From NCBI RefSeq assembly GCF_040256645.1, contig NZ_CP158281.1, positions 1,364,001 through 1,428,000 on the forward strand: DNA of 64,000 bases. Reading direction: 5' to 3'. The translations under genes and the position numbers were made by a program. Every line of letters starts with the position of its first letter. Position 1 is the stretch's first letter. The DNA comes from Brevibacterium sp. CBA3109 (GTDB lineage: Bacteria; Actinomycetota; Actinomycetes; Actinomycetales; Brevibacteriaceae). The notes beneath the pieces were generated by a model that saw only the letters and a program-made list of their open reading frames with translations, was not told the origin of the DNA and did no database searches. Shown here piece after piece: positions 10,321-19,354 of this stretch.

Positions 10321-11505
10321 CTAATCGGTGCCGGTGTGGCGACCGCGCAGATCATTCCGGTCTGGTGTCGCGAAAAGATCTTGTCCTGAGAAGCGTGGCC
10401 GCGAGAGTTCTTCAGCGCTGACCCCACGGCTACGTGAGTCAAGCTCCGCTACTGTGTCCAGCTCGGTCGCGACGATTCCCGTGGATGGAAACTTCCGGGC
10501 CGTGACGAGGAACCGTGATTCCAACGACGATACGAAACGGTTGTAGTCCTCAACCGAGCGGTCGAGACTCGAGCCCATTCGCGTCACGTGGGTGACCAAC
10601 GTGCCGATGCGTTCGTAGAGTTCGGTGCCGAGCTTGAGGACCTCAGCCGCAGATGTGCTCATGTCCGCGTGCCGCCAATTGAGCGCCACGGTCTTGAGCA
10701 GGACCAGAAGCGTGGCGGGGGAGGCGAGCACGACGTTCTTGCCGAGAGCATGATCGATCATCTTCGGATAGGTCGATGCCGCCGCGGACAGCAGTCCGTC
10801 CGTGGGGACGAAGCAGACGACGAAATCCGGCGCGGTGTCGAAGGACTTCCAATACTCCTTGGACGCCAGAGAATCGATATGGCGCAGAAGTGCTCGAGCA
10901 TGATCTTCATCGCTGGCATCTGCGTCGTCCATGCGAGCTGACAGCGGCGTCTTGGCATCGATGATGATCGTTCCGCCTCCGGGTAGGTTGACGGTCATAT
11001 CGGGTCGATGGCGTTTACCATCACGCACGCTGCTGACCTGTGTCTCAAAGTCCACATGGGGGAGGAGTCCCGCATATTCGACGATTCGTCTGAGCTGGAC
11101 TTCACCCCAGTCACCGCGCTGAGTCGTCGAGTTCAGGGCACTGGCCAGTGAACCCGTCGACTCCTGCAACCGGAGATTCTGTTGGCTGAGGTGGCCGATC
11201 TGCGTATTGAGGCGAGTGATCTGCTCGAGCTGAGTTCGGTCCTGAGCCTGAAGATTCTCCTGCAGATGGTTGACGCTTGCCGCCAGCGGCCCGATTGCAG
11301 CGGTGATCTCACCGGCCATCTGCGCATCGGCTTCCAGATCCTCCGTCCGGCTGGTGAGGATCCGAGACGTGGTCTCTGCTCTGGTGAGTCGCTCGATATA
11401 GCGAGAACGCATGTGCGCGCGACCGAGGAGGAAGCCGAGGGCGGCGCTGATGATGATCGCCAGGATGAAGACGATGGGAAGTCCAGCGGTGGGGAAAGAA
11501 TTCAT
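10321..11505 (-). CDS. rmuC: DNA recombination protein RmuC
   Basis: RmuC-family protein of about 394 residues: an N-terminal membrane helix (about residues 7-26), a coiled-coil segment (about 30-120), then the RmuC nuclease-like domain with RGDWGEVQLRRIVEYAGL, IIIDAKTPL and CFVPTDGLL. Family members limit inversions and recombination at inverted repeats and are linked to DNA damage. It diverges from ychF. The start MNSFPTAGLP at 11505 places the membrane helix at the N terminus. Confidence 0.9.
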   Translation of the reverse strand: MNSFPTAGLPIVFILAIIISAALGFLLGRAHMRSRYIERLTRAETTSRILTSRTEDLEADAQMAGEITAAIGPLAASVNHLQENLQAQDRTQLEQITRLNTQIGHLSQQNLRLQESTGSLASALNSTTQRGDWGEVQLRRIVEYAGLLPHVDFETQVSSVRDGKRHRPDMTVNLPGGGTIIIDAKTPLSARMDDADASDEDHARALLRHIDSLASKEYWKSFDTAPDFVVCFVPTDGLLSAAASTYPKMIDHALGKNVVLASPATLLVLLKTVALNWRHADMSTSAAEVLKLGTELYERIGTLVTHVTRMGSSLDRSVEDYNRFVSSLESRFLVTARKFPSTGIVATELDTVAELDSRSRGVSAEELSRPRFSGQDLFATPDRNDLRGRHTGTD

Positions 11506-11578
11506 GACTCGAGCGTGACAGACGGCACTGACACGAGATTTAGACCCGCACCTCGGCGGCGGGATAGACTTAGCTACC

Positions 11579-12664
11579 GTGGCTCTAACTATCGGAATCG
11601 TGGGACTGCCCAATGTCGGCAAGTCGACCATGTTTAATGCATTGACCAAGAACCAAGTTCTCGCTGCGAACTACCCGTTTGCGACGATCGAACCGAACGT
11701 CGGCGTGGTGCCGTTGCCCGACGCGCGACTCACTCGACTGGCAGAGATCTTCAGCTCCGAACGCATCCTCAATGCAACCGTCGACTTCGTCGATATTGCC
11801 GGGATCGTCCGAGGCGCGTCCGAAGGCGAAGGCCTGGGCAACCAGTTCCTGGCCAACATCCGCGAGGCGGAAGCGATCTGCCAGGTCATCCGCGGTTTCG
11901 TCGATGACGATGTCATTCACGTCGAGGGCAAGATCAGCCCCGCCGACGACATCGACACCATCAACACTGAGCTCATCCTCGCGGACCTGCAGACCTTGGA
12001 GAAGGCGCGGCCGAGGATCGAAAAAGAAGTGAAGGGCAAGCGTGCACCGGCAGAACAGCTGACCGTCATCGATGCCGCAGTGGAGATCCTCGAGAGCGGA
12101 AAGACGCTTTTCCAGGCGATGCAGGCCGACAAATTCGATGTCACGCAGCTGAGCGAACTGCAGCTGATGACCGTCAAGCCGTTCCTCTATGTCTTCAACG
12201 TCGACGACGATGTGCTCGCCGATGAAGAGAAGAAGGCTGAGATGCGTGCTCTGGTGGCCCCGGTCGAAGCGATCTTCTTGGACGCCAAGTTCGAGTCGGA
12301 GCTCTCCGAACTCGACGAAGAAGAGGCGCGGGAGATGCTGGAATCGACCGGGCAGGAGGAAGCCGGTCTGGACAAGCTGGCACGCGTCGGCTTCGACACC
12401 TTGGGTCTGCAGACCTATCTGACAGCTGGCCCCAAGGAATCCCGTGCCTGGACGATCCCGAAGGGCGCGACGGCTCCCGAAGCAGCCGGAGTCATCCACA
12501 CCGACTTCCAGAAGGGCTTCATCAAGGCCGAGGTGGTCTCATTCGGCGACCTCGATGCCAACGGCACCATGGCCGCTGCCAAATCCGCCGGCAAGGTCCG
12601 GATGGAAGGCAAAGACTATGTGATGGCCGACGGCGATGTGGTGGAGTTCCGGTTTAACGTGTAG
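11579..12664 (+). CDS. ychF: Redox-regulated ATPase YchF (OBG family)
   Basis: Translation-associated P-loop NTPase. The P-loop [15 protein letters not shown], the [17 protein letters not shown] switch region, a helical insertion and the C-terminal TGS domain ([13 protein letters not shown]) are all present; 361 residues is the usual length. It ends [14 protein letters not shown]. The gene is intact, but imperfect copies of its last codons recur six times over the next 12.5 kb (15.9-25.1 kb), marking its 3' end as an insertion target. Confidence 0.96.
   Translation: MALTIGIVGLPNVGKSTMFNALTKNQVLAANYPFATIEPNVGVVPLPDARLTRLAEIFSSERILNATVDFVDIAGIVRGASEGEGLGNQFLANIREAEAICQVIRGFVDDDVIHVEGKISPADDIDTINTELILADLQTLEKARPRIEKEVKGKRAPAEQLTVIDAAVEILESGKTLFQAMQADKFDVTQLSELQLMTVKPFLYVFNVDDDVLADEEKKAEMRALVAPVEAIFLDAKFESELSELDEEEAREMLESTGQEEAGLDKLARVGFDTLGLQTYLTAGPKESRAWTIPKGATAPEAAGVIHTDFQKGFIKAEVVSFGDLDANGTMAAAKSAGKVRMEGKDYVMADGDVVEFRFNV
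12633..12664 (+). repeat. Copy 0 of the ychF-tail repeat (intact gene end, presumed anchor site)
   Basis: This is the native end of ychF, encoding [14 protein letters not shown]. The 8-base stretch GTGGTGGA followed by GTTCCGG is shared, with small changes, by the copies at 15.9, 18.7, 19.3, 20.5, 22.2 and 25.1 kb. Here the left side (GGCGAT) does not pair with GTTCCG, unlike the copies at 18.7, 19.3 and 20.5 kb. That is what a chromosomal target joined to element-derived arms would look like. Confidence 0.75.
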
Positions 12665-12838
12665 TGCAGGTCCATCCGGGCGCGGGAGGAAGTAGGCATG
12701 GCGGCGGCGAGTTCGTCGGCCCTTCATGACGGGTTTGCCGCTTCCGGGGCGTTGAACGGTGGGACACGACGTAGTGCAAAAGCAACGAGAAGGCCTCGGA
12801 GGGGGTGAGGCGTTTATCAACGACTGGCCTGACGTTTA

Positions 12839-12859
12839 AGCTCGGCTGGAGGCCGAGCT
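12839..12859. other. Hairpin between ychF and the first accessory gene
   Basis: A perfect 8-base inverted repeat AGCTCGGC / GCCGAGCT with loop TGGAG lies 55 bases before the chosen start of the next gene. It could end ychF transcription, though there is no T-tract, or be part of the accessory module. The rest of 12665-12914 shows no gene. Confidence 0.4.
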
Positions 12860-12914
12860 ATGTCGGTGTATGCCGTTAGAGTTCGTGACGGCGGAGCGTA
12901 GAGAGGGGTGCGCC

Positions 12915-15596
12915 ATGGCGATGTTAAAGCGGCTGGTCGATTGGTTCCGGACGTGGCGCGGTCTGATCTTACTATTGGGTTCGCTCATCGTGAGTGTGGT
13001 CCTGCTAGCTATTGCCCGCAACGCTGGAGATTCCGTCTGGCTCATCTCGCACCTTCCGCCCGCACACGGAAGTGACGGAATCTTGTGGCAGGTGCAGACG
13101 ACGTTCCTGTCGGTCGGATTCGCCGGCCTTGCAATAGCCGCACAACTGTTTGCCGAGGCCCCACTCGCGATCGGAGCCTCTCGAGGACGGGTGCTCAAGT
13201 ACATCGGAGCCGACAGATTCGTCGGCATCGGTCTTGTCGGAAACGTAGTCATTGGCATCGAGACGATTTGGCTGTCGAGCGGGCTTGGTGTCCTTGGCAT
13301 TGCGATCGTGTGGTTCGCGCCAACCGTTGTGCTATTGGTGGGGTCGACGGTCAAGCTAGTCAAGCTTTTCGGGCACCCGTCGTTGCTTGACGAAGTTGTC
13401 CGAACCTCGCTGGTTGAGTCTCTGTCCAGTCGCCTGGAAGAGGTCTCGCGCAGATACTCCGTAGCGACGAAGCAACTGGATGGCCTCGTCACATCGGGCT
13501 GGTCTCACTTGAACCTTAGATCCTCGACCATCACGCTCCGAATTCCAGTACCTCAGGGCGGCGGTCTTATTAAGGCAATTAAGTCGAATGCCGTGAAACA
13601 AGCACTCGACACACTCGCCCCGCGAGTGACTGAGAACCGCTCTACCAAGGCTGAGAGCAGCGGCAGATACGTCCCGCCGCAAATCACCCTGGACGTTGAG
13701 CCTGGTGATCGTACTCGCCTCGATGAAACGGCCTTCCGCGTTATCACGCACGAACCACTGGATGGATCGGAGCAGCGCCGGATCATCCGACTGTTGCAGT
13801 CGAGCATCGAGTTCGAATCCTCGGGGGCGGTCACGCCCGATGAAGAGACAGACCGTGAGATTGCGAACCTGAAAGACGCCGTCGGAGAGAACATACGATC
13901 CGGCGCCTTCGCCACGGCGGAGCGGGCCGTCGAATTGCTTGGACACGTTGTACGGGGTGCCTGGATGATCCAACGAGACGGATTTGATTCTTCTCGTCGC
14001 GCTTCGTTCACCCGTAGAGACTGGCTATTGCGCAGCATCGGGGAAGTTGAACAGGACGCTGTCCTGTCGCCGCGAGCCGCAGGCATGTTCGTTGATCAAG
14101 CTATGACGAGGGCACTCGAAGCACCTCGCATGGGGTCGTCCGAATACGTTGACGAATGCCTACGCAGCTTCACCCGAATCTGGCTCGACGTCCTTCAGCA
14201 AGGCGGGACGGAGTTCGATCAGCTCATTGGCCGGATCGTCGTCTGTGTGCAGAACCTTGCCGTACTCACCGCCCCGGATCAACGTGAACACCTCTCAAGC
14301 CGCGCGACGTGGGCGATGGTCGAGCTGGTCAAACTCGCACTCGACGCGCACAAGCCTAAAGCCGCTATCCTCGCTGCCGAGGAACTTGGCGGGCTGTTTC
14401 AGTATTCCGATCAAGATGGGACTCAGAGGGCACACGTCAGAGCAGGTCAACTCGTTCTCGCTGGCTGGCTGGAATACCTTTCAGGCAAGGGTGACGCTCG
14501 AGACTCAGCCGATGCTGAGCTCCGAGCGCTGGTGACGCCCCACGGCACTTGGGCTGAGATTCTATCCGCTCGAAACCTAGCCGAACGTGGCGAGACTCCG
14601 TTCAGCCGTTGGGACTGGTGGGAGATGAAGTTCAGCGGCTCCGCCCATGCTCAGTCGTTAGAACTTTCGCATTACATCGACAGGGCCCAAGTGGCCGCGC
14701 TCGCCTTGTCGTATGGACCCCTTCCCCCAGCCAACGACCAGCAAACCGCGTCGGAGTACCAGCGGCTACTCGGAGTTCTCGACGAGCGAACCACGGATTT
14801 GACCACAATGGAGTTGAGGCTTATGGAGAGGTTTCTCGACGAGATCGGCAGGTGGCAGACCGCCGAGGATGCGCGCTTGACGACCGAGCCTCTGTCTGGC
14901 AAACGAGTCGATGCCCTGCGGACCTCGCTGGGGGAGGCACTTGACGCCGACCAGCGACTCGCCGATAGGATCCCCCATGCGAACACCGTCCCAAAAGAAG
15001 CCGACACATCGCGTCCTATCCTCGGAATGAACCTCCGCATTCCCCGGCACTATTTGGTCGACAAGATCTTCAACCAGACCTACGCCGATCCTGCGGAACT
15101 AGGCTCTGTGATCGCACGCGGGTTCACCGATGGGGAGGAAAGTAGGATCGTTGGCGTGCTGCGCTCTCTTCAAGACGAACTGTTTGAACCGTCGGCGCAG
15201 GCGATCTGTAGGCAGATCGATGCGCTCGGGGACAAGGCCGAGCACTATGTCCTCTTGACTCCGTATGGAGGGCTAATGGACCTCGTTGGATGGTACTCAA
15301 CGGAGTTCTCCCAGGCGCGCAATCAAGTAGCGCACATTGAGAGCTCCATGCTGGCTTCGGAGATGATCCTCTTCGACTCTCAGACAACCTTGGTTTCCTG
15401 TCGGCGGCCCGAAGAGAAGGAAGGTCTCACGTCAGTCGGCAACACTTCAGTTGCGCTCGGTGTGTTCGAGGATGTGCTAGACGGGGATGAGCCGCAGGTC
15501 CGAGTGGAAACTGGCGAGTACTTCGTCGTGTGGCCTGGAGGTGTCCCTCGTGTGTACCGTTTTGGTGGTGAATCCGATGGACCAAGGCGACATTGA
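12915..15596 (+). CDS. Large unknown membrane protein of the first accessory module
   Basis: About 893 residues with no family I recognise. Four hydrophobic segments lie in the first 145 residues (about 15-34, 57-77, 97-115 and 120-140), followed by a hydrophilic, mostly helical domain of about 750 residues without an obvious nucleotide-binding motif. The ATG at 12915 has GAGAGGGG 6 bases upstream; an in-frame ATG at 12870 lacks such a site. Codon use includes TTA, CTA and ATT codons that are rare in neighbouring core genes, suggesting transfer. It is the only large gene of its module. A membrane anchor plus a large cytoplasmic domain, next to defence genes, makes a phage-defence role possible but unproven. 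Confidence 0.75.
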   Translation: MAMLKRLVDWFRTWRGLILLLGSLIVSVVLLAIARNAGDSVWLISHLPPAHGSDGILWQVQTTFLSVGFAGLAIAAQLFAEAPLAIGASRGRVLKYIGADRFVGIGLVGNVVIGIETIWLSSGLGVLGIAIVWFAPTVVLLVGSTVKLVKLFGHPSLLDEVVRTSLVESLSSRLEEVSRRYSVATKQLDGLVTSGWSHLNLRSSTITLRIPVPQGGGLIKAIKSNAVKQALDTLAPRVTENRSTKAESSGRYVPPQITLDVEPGDRTRLDETAFRVITHEPLDGSEQRRIIRLLQSSIEFESSGAVTPDEETDREIANLKDAVGENIRSGAFATAERAVELLGHVVRGAWMIQRDGFDSSRRASFTRRDWLLRSIGEVEQDAVLSPRAAGMFVDQAMTRALEAPRMGSSEYVDECLRSFTRIWLDVLQQGGTEFDQLIGRIVVCVQNLAVLTAPDQREHLSSRATWAMVELVKLALDAHKPKAAILAAEELGGLFQYSDQDGTQRAHVRAGQLVLAGWLEYLSGKGDARDSADAELRALVTPHGTWAEILSARNLAERGETPFSRWDWWEMKFSGSAHAQSLELSHYIDRAQVAALALSYGPLPPANDQQTASEYQRLLGVLDERTTDLTTMELRLMERFLDEIGRWQTAEDARLTTEPLSGKRVDALRTSLGEALDADQRLADRIPHANTVPKEADTSRPILGMNLRIPRHYLVDKIFNQTYADPAELGSVIARGFTDGEESRIVGVLRSLQDELFEPSAQAICRQIDALGDKAEHYVLLTPYGGLMDLVGWYSTEFSQARNQVAHIESSMLASEMILFDSQTTLVSCRRPEEKEGLTSVGNTSVALGVFEDVLDGDEPQVRVETGEYFVVWPGGVPRVYRFGGESDGPRRH

Positions 15597-15839
15597 CGCC
15601 GGAGACGGACTTGGTGACGTCCGCCGCAGGTCTCCATCAACAGCTTCTGGGTTCTGCATCGGTCGTGGCAGACCTCGTCGATGCGATCGGTCAGATGGAA
15701 GGTTCTCCGCGGCCACATGTTCGCACCATAGTAGCCGGACCACCCGACCGACGAAGAGGCACTCGAGCGAATGTCGGGCTGGTTGGTGAACCGCGGCTAC
15801 GACGCCGACGTTAAGCTGAGCAATTTCGAAATTCTGTAG
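15593..15839 (+). pseudogene. Small frameshifted ORF after the membrane protein gene
   Basis: A TTG at 15593 overlaps the preceding stop and opens a frame of about 50 natural-looking codons (SASVVADLVDAIGQMEG). From about 15735 the protein-like sequence continues in the next frame (TDEEALERMSGWLVNRGY...) to a TAG at 15837-15839. The two halves together would encode about 80 residues. I do not recognise the family. It may be a decayed partner of the upstream gene. Confidence 0.35.
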
Positions 15840-15892
15840 GCCATGCGGTGGGCGCTGGCCGGCGTAGTGGGACCCTGACCCACGACTAGCGA

Positions 15893-15940
15893 AAGGTTAT
15901 TCCGCTACGGAAAGTGGTGGAATTTCGGTTTTCGAAATAG
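15893..15940 (+). repeat. Copy 1 of the ychF-tail repeat
   Basis: AGGTTATTCCGCTACGG is followed by GTGGTGGA and a diverged tail still reading VVEFRF in the ychF frame before a TAG. The left half matches the copy at 18.66 kb almost base for base (AGGTTATTCGGCTACGG), although that half is absent from ychF itself. The dyad arms are imperfect here (CGGAAA / ATTTCG at 15908-15927). This is the most diverged of the closely spaced copies. Confidence 0.7.
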
Positions 15941-16048
15941 TGCCTTCCGGATTCGCTCTTGCTGACAGTGTTGCGCTCGCACTAGCGCCACCCATGTTCC
16001 CCAGCGGCACTTATGGAGAACAGGTGATTCCTATGCTTTGATTGAGTC

Positions 16049-16999
16049 ATGGACAGACAAGTCGAGGCGCTGCTCCTTTCGGAAGCGCTACTCGAAGACA
16101 TTGAACTTCAAAGATTGAAGGCGTCTGAAGTCGTACTAAAAGCGAGCCGTCTGGCGCGACTTGTTGGGCACGACGATCTGCAGGAGTTCTTGGCGTTTGA
16201 ACGAAGCGGCTACGCTGGCTCTGGGTGGGCCAAGTGGGCTGAATCTGCTGGTCGACGCATCCCACCTAAAAAGACCGACGGGGGCGGCCCTATGTACCGT
16301 GTCGATCCGCTAACTGAGATCGAGTCGACGGTCACGAGTTCCCAGCAGGCTATTGATGCGTTGCACGGCGGTGGCAACTACTCCGGCGAAATGGCCTTCA
16401 TTTCGAGTCGGGATCACGACAACCGCATCGCGTCGCACGCATTACTGGTAAGCCGTGGAACGTCGGTCTGCAAACAAGTCATCTCGACTGTCTATGAGTT
16501 CTTGGTAGAGATCTATAACGAACTCCTGTTTAGCGAATTGCAGGCGACGCTGTTTGCCCAGGCGCAGGCTCAGGTGGATGGCATGCTCGCCGAGGCTGGC
16601 GGCTCGGTGCTCGACAAGATCGAGAAGGTGTCAATGCGCCTACGAGAAGGTGACCCTGAATCTGTCAGTCATGCTCTGACCACCTGCCGCCGCCTAATCG
16701 TCGGGGTTGCCGACCATTTGTTTCCGGCTGCAGACGGTATGTATGACGTCGGCGGGCTGTCGCTAAAGGTTGGGGACCATAATGTCCTAAACCGCTTGCA
16801 GGCCTACGTGCACTCGACAGATGCGTCGAAGGCTAGACGTGACCGAATCCGCCGGGGGATTTCCGACCTGTTCGACCGGTGCTCGGCGGGCACTCATGCA
16901 GAGGTTTCGGTACAGGAGGCCCGTTTCGTGTTCCTTCAGGCATATGTGCTCCTGGGCGAAGTATTGACGCTGATAAGCGACAAACGGGAGGTCGTGTAG
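16049..16999 (+). CDS. AbiTii-domain protein (abortive-infection-like)
   Basis: About 316 residues. The first 65 resemble the AbiTii domain: a short helical region ending in LARLVGHDDLQEFLAFERSGY, where family members have an LGNxELxxWxxxELxGY-like pattern. The C-terminal part carries GTHAEVSVQEARFVFLQAYVLLGEVL, a pattern seen at the end of related defence-linked proteins. No catalytic motif is recognised. A TATGCT -10-like element at 16032-16037 lies close to the ATG and no clear ribosome-binding site is seen, so the message may be nearly leaderless. The ApeA-like gene follows 62 bases downstream, suggesting a two-gene defence unit. Confidence 0.65.
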   Translation: MDRQVEALLLSEALLEDIELQRLKASEVVLKASRLARLVGHDDLQEFLAFERSGYAGSGWAKWAESAGRRIPPKKTDGGGPMYRVDPLTEIESTVTSSQQAIDALHGGGNYSGEMAFISSRDHDNRIASHALLVSRGTSVCKQVISTVYEFLVEIYNELLFSELQATLFAQAQAQVDGMLAEAGGSVLDKIEKVSMRLREGDPESVSHALTTCRRLIVGVADHLFPAADGMYDVGGLSLKVGDHNVLNRLQAYVHSTDASKARRDRIRRGISDLFDRCSAGTHAEVSVQEARFVFLQAYVLLGEVLTLISDKREVV

Positions 17000-17061
17000 G
17001 TGGAGTTCCGTCGCGGGGGAGTACCGGTCGTGCGAAGAAGAAGCCTCCGTTGGAGAGAATT

Positions 17062-18546
17062 ATGTCCAACGAACCTTTGAACCTCGATGAGTCCGGTGAG
17101 TGGGCTGGCCTATGGTGGTTGCCGGATGCCCCCGAAGAGCAGGTTCCAGGCGTCTTACACTATGATTCCGAAGGCGGCCTCACGCTCTCGTTGATTGGCG
17201 CTTTCGAAGAGCGAATCATGTCGCATCCTGCCCTCGACGTCATCGCTGTCCACGAGGGTACCAGGACGTGGGACGTGATCCACGGAGCGGCTGAGCATCG
17301 CGAGCTCACCCTTCTCGGATGCGTCCCGACCGGCGGGAAGCGGACGATGTTCGCGCGGGTGGACAGCCCCGACAAGCAGACCGTGACCGCGACGGTCGCG
17401 ATCGTCGGTGCGCACGTTAGCGGCGAGGCGGACCAGGCCTTCTCCGGGGCCGAGGTCTCGGTCGAGGATATGGGGCTTTGGGCCGCATCGTCCGTGTTCG
17501 AAGGAGTCATTAGTGCTCCCGAAGGCAAGTTCGACGGAACCGGGAGCATTTCGGTGAAGCCCGTTGACGCGCAGTCGGTCGTGGTTGACGGAACCGAGTA
17601 TCGCCTCGTGCATACGCACACGCTTCCGCGCTTCGACCAGCTCAAGGGCGAGACCGTCGGACGCATGCGGGACACGGTCTCCATTCGAGTCACTCCGGCC
17701 GAGCCGTTCTCGCTGAGCGCTGCCATGAACGCAGCGAGCCAGGTGCAGGACCTCATCGCGTTGGCGACGCACCGTGCGGCAGGCGTGATCTGGCTCCGGC
17801 TGGAGGTGGCCGGTACCGAGTCACTGCTGCCAGACGGTCAGACCCTGCCGCGTCGGCGCGCCAGCGTGCTCTTTTCGCCGCCTGCGCTGGGCGCGCATGA
17901 TGCGAAGGCGGTCGACCACCACCAAGTGCTCTTCACCTGCGACTCGCTCCCTTTCGAGGAGATCCTGCCCCGCTGGTGCGAGGCTCATGGTCGACTGGAG
18001 GCAGCAACGAACATGGTCTTGGGCCTGCGCTACGCGCCCGCCCGTTTCGTCGAGAACAACCTGCTGACGGCCGTGGGCGCTGCTGAGGTTCTGCACCGCA
18101 ACCTCCGCATCGACGAGAAGCCCTTCCCTAAGGCGGAGTTCGCGGCGATGCGCGACGCGATGCTGGCCCAGGTCGCCGAAGAGCATCGAGACAGGTTTAA
18201 GGGGGCCATCCGCAATGATCCGACGCTTCGGGACCGGCTTCACGCCCTAGCCGCGAGACCCGATGAGGAAGCGATCAGGTTTCTAGTGCCGGACGTTGCA
18301 CACTGGGCGAAGAGGACGACGCGGGCCCGCAATGATCTCGCGCATGAAGGTAGGACGCCGAACCATTCAATCGAAGAGCTGATCGCCGTCGTCGAGGCGA
18401 CGACTGCGGTCGTGATCCTCAACGTCCTGCACGAACTCGGGCTGTCGGCGGAGCGACAGCTCGAGATCGTGCAGGAACACCCTCAGCTGAGGGCGACATC
18501 TCGGACTGCGGGCGAGTGGTTGGTCGCCTCGGAATCTTGCTCGTGA
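17062..18546 (+). CDS. ApeA-like HEPN-domain anti-phage protein
   Basis: About 494 residues. The first 300 resemble the ApeA N-terminal domain (beta-rich, with WWLPDAPEEQVPGVLHYD at the start). The last 200 form a helical HEPN domain with the Rx4H catalytic motif in RNDLAHEG (about residue 430), the signature of HEPN ribonucleases. ApeA proteins are reported as single-gene anti-phage effectors. The ATG at 17062 has GGAGAG just upstream. The family call rests on domain order and motif, not an alignment. The AbiTii-like gene upstream is probably in the same transcript. Confidence 0.7.
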   Translation: MSNEPLNLDESGEWAGLWWLPDAPEEQVPGVLHYDSEGGLTLSLIGAFEERIMSHPALDVIAVHEGTRTWDVIHGAAEHRELTLLGCVPTGGKRTMFARVDSPDKQTVTATVAIVGAHVSGEADQAFSGAEVSVEDMGLWAASSVFEGVISAPEGKFDGTGSISVKPVDAQSVVVDGTEYRLVHTHTLPRFDQLKGETVGRMRDTVSIRVTPAEPFSLSAAMNAASQVQDLIALATHRAAGVIWLRLEVAGTESLLPDGQTLPRRRASVLFSPPALGAHDAKAVDHHQVLFTCDSLPFEEILPRWCEAHGRLEAATNMVLGLRYAPARFVENNLLTAVGAAEVLHRNLRIDEKPFPKAEFAAMRDAMLAQVAEEHRDRFKGAIRNDPTLRDRLHALAARPDEEAIRFLVPDVAHWAKRTTRARNDLAHEGRTPNHSIEELIAVVEATTAVVILNVLHELGLSAERQLEIVQEHPQLRATSRTAGEWLVASESCS

Positions 18547-18660
18547 ACCTTCAACTTCTCGCAAGCGCTGGGCAAGATGAAATGCTGCTCGTGTTGCCGA
18601 ACCGTCGAGGTAGTCATCCCGCCTTGGCTGCCGTTGTCCTGGGCCTCAGCGCCGTGGGCC

Positions 18661-18709
18661 AAAGGTTATTCGGCTACGGAACGTGGTGGAGTTCCGGTTT
18701 AATGTGTGA
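18661..18709 (+). repeat. Copy 2 of the ychF-tail repeat with perfect dyad
   Basis: The left half AGGTTATTCGGCTACGG is followed by CGGAAC-GTGGTGGA-GTTCCG (18677-18696), a perfect 6-base inverted repeat with an 8-base spacer. It then reads on as a ychF tail, [13 protein letters not shown], with synonymous changes against the intact gene. It closes the AbiTii/ApeA module and opens the next one. Confidence 0.78.
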
Positions 18710-18740
18710 GCTGACGGCCAGCGAGAGGTGATGGCGGAGA

Positions 18741-19244
18741 ATGGCATCGGACGCGAAGTTGCCGTGGCGAGTCCAGTGGCACATCGCTGCTGATGGCACG
18801 ATCATCGAACAGCGGTCGAAGGGCGAGGAGAACCATCAGCAACTGTTCCAGCACTACCCCACTACTCGACGAGTGAGCATGTCGGAGGTGGTTGCCCTGC
18901 ACGAGCGCCTGGCCCGTTCCCATCGTGCGTACAACATGGTGCTCTGGCCGCTGCTGATCCTCTCGATGGCATTGTTGGCCGCTGCCCTCGTCGGGCTCGG
19001 ACTGTCGCTGTTCCACTTCGAGGTGGGCATCTGGCTGATGGTCGTCGGCTTCCCCGGCTTCCTGGTGATCCGGCTACTCATGTCCGTCGTGACGGGGAGG
19101 CAAACCAGCCGTTCGAGCGACCGGTGGCGCGAGGCGGGATTCGAGTCCCACCAGGGCGTGACGATGGCTGCCCGGGAGGCGCTCGAGATGATCGCCGCCC
19201 CGGGGACCGCGTCCGGGCCGGAGACTCAAGTGAAGCGGGCATGA
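18741..19244 (+). CDS. Small two-helix membrane protein, single-gene module
   Basis: 167 residues with two hydrophobic segments (about 66-90 and 95-115) between a basic N-terminal and a hydrophilic C-terminal region. I do not recognise the family. A GGCGGAGA site directly precedes the ATG. It is the only gene between two ychF-tail repeats 0.6 kb apart, which makes it the smallest module of the array and suggests it acts alone. Confidence 0.6.
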   Translation: MASDAKLPWRVQWHIAADGTIIEQRSKGEENHQQLFQHYPTTRRVSMSEVVALHERLARSHRAYNMVLWPLLILSMALLAAALVGLGLSLFHFEVGIWLMVVGFPGFLVIRLLMSVVTGRQTSRSSDRWREAGFESHQGVTMAAREALEMIAAPGTASGPETQVKRA

Positions 19245-19274
19245 GCGGGGCCCTGGCCAGTCAGCCCCCGATCT

Positions 19275-19321
19275 AGGTTGTTCAGCTACGGAACGCGGTG
19301 AAGTTCCGATTTAACGTATAG
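19275..19321 (+). repeat. Copy 3 of the ychF-tail repeat with perfect dyad
   Basis: AGGTTGTTCAGCTACGG, then CGGAAC-GCGGTGAA-GTTCCG (19289-19308), then a tail reading KFRFNV-stop. The arms are identical to copies 2 and 4 while the spacer differs by two bases from copy 2. It sits 7 bases before the operator of the toxin-antitoxin module. Confidence 0.78.
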
Positions 19322-19327
19322 CGTTAA

Positions 19328-19342
19328 TGACGGTGTCCGTTA
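19328..19342. promoter_or_regulatory. Probable HigA operator over the higBA promoter
   Basis: The near-palindrome TGACGG-TGT-CCGTTA overlaps a TATAGA -10-like element (19341-19346), 13 bases before the toxin start. Antitoxins of the HigA type repress their own promoter at such short dyads. This is an inference from position and symmetry. Confidence 0.5.
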
Positions 19343-19354
19343 TAGACTGGCCTC

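Noticed and set aside
12864..12900. A second LEF-like tail with a TAG just before the first accessory gene, resembling a decayed ychF end.
   Set aside because: Too diverged; it shares only scattered bases with the repeat and no dyad arm.
16999..17011. AGGTGGAGTTCCG between the AbiTii and ApeA-like genes matches the repeat core.
   Set aside because: Only 12-13 bases match; there is no left arm and no ychF tail after it. It could mark an old boundary inside the module, but chance is a fair explanation.
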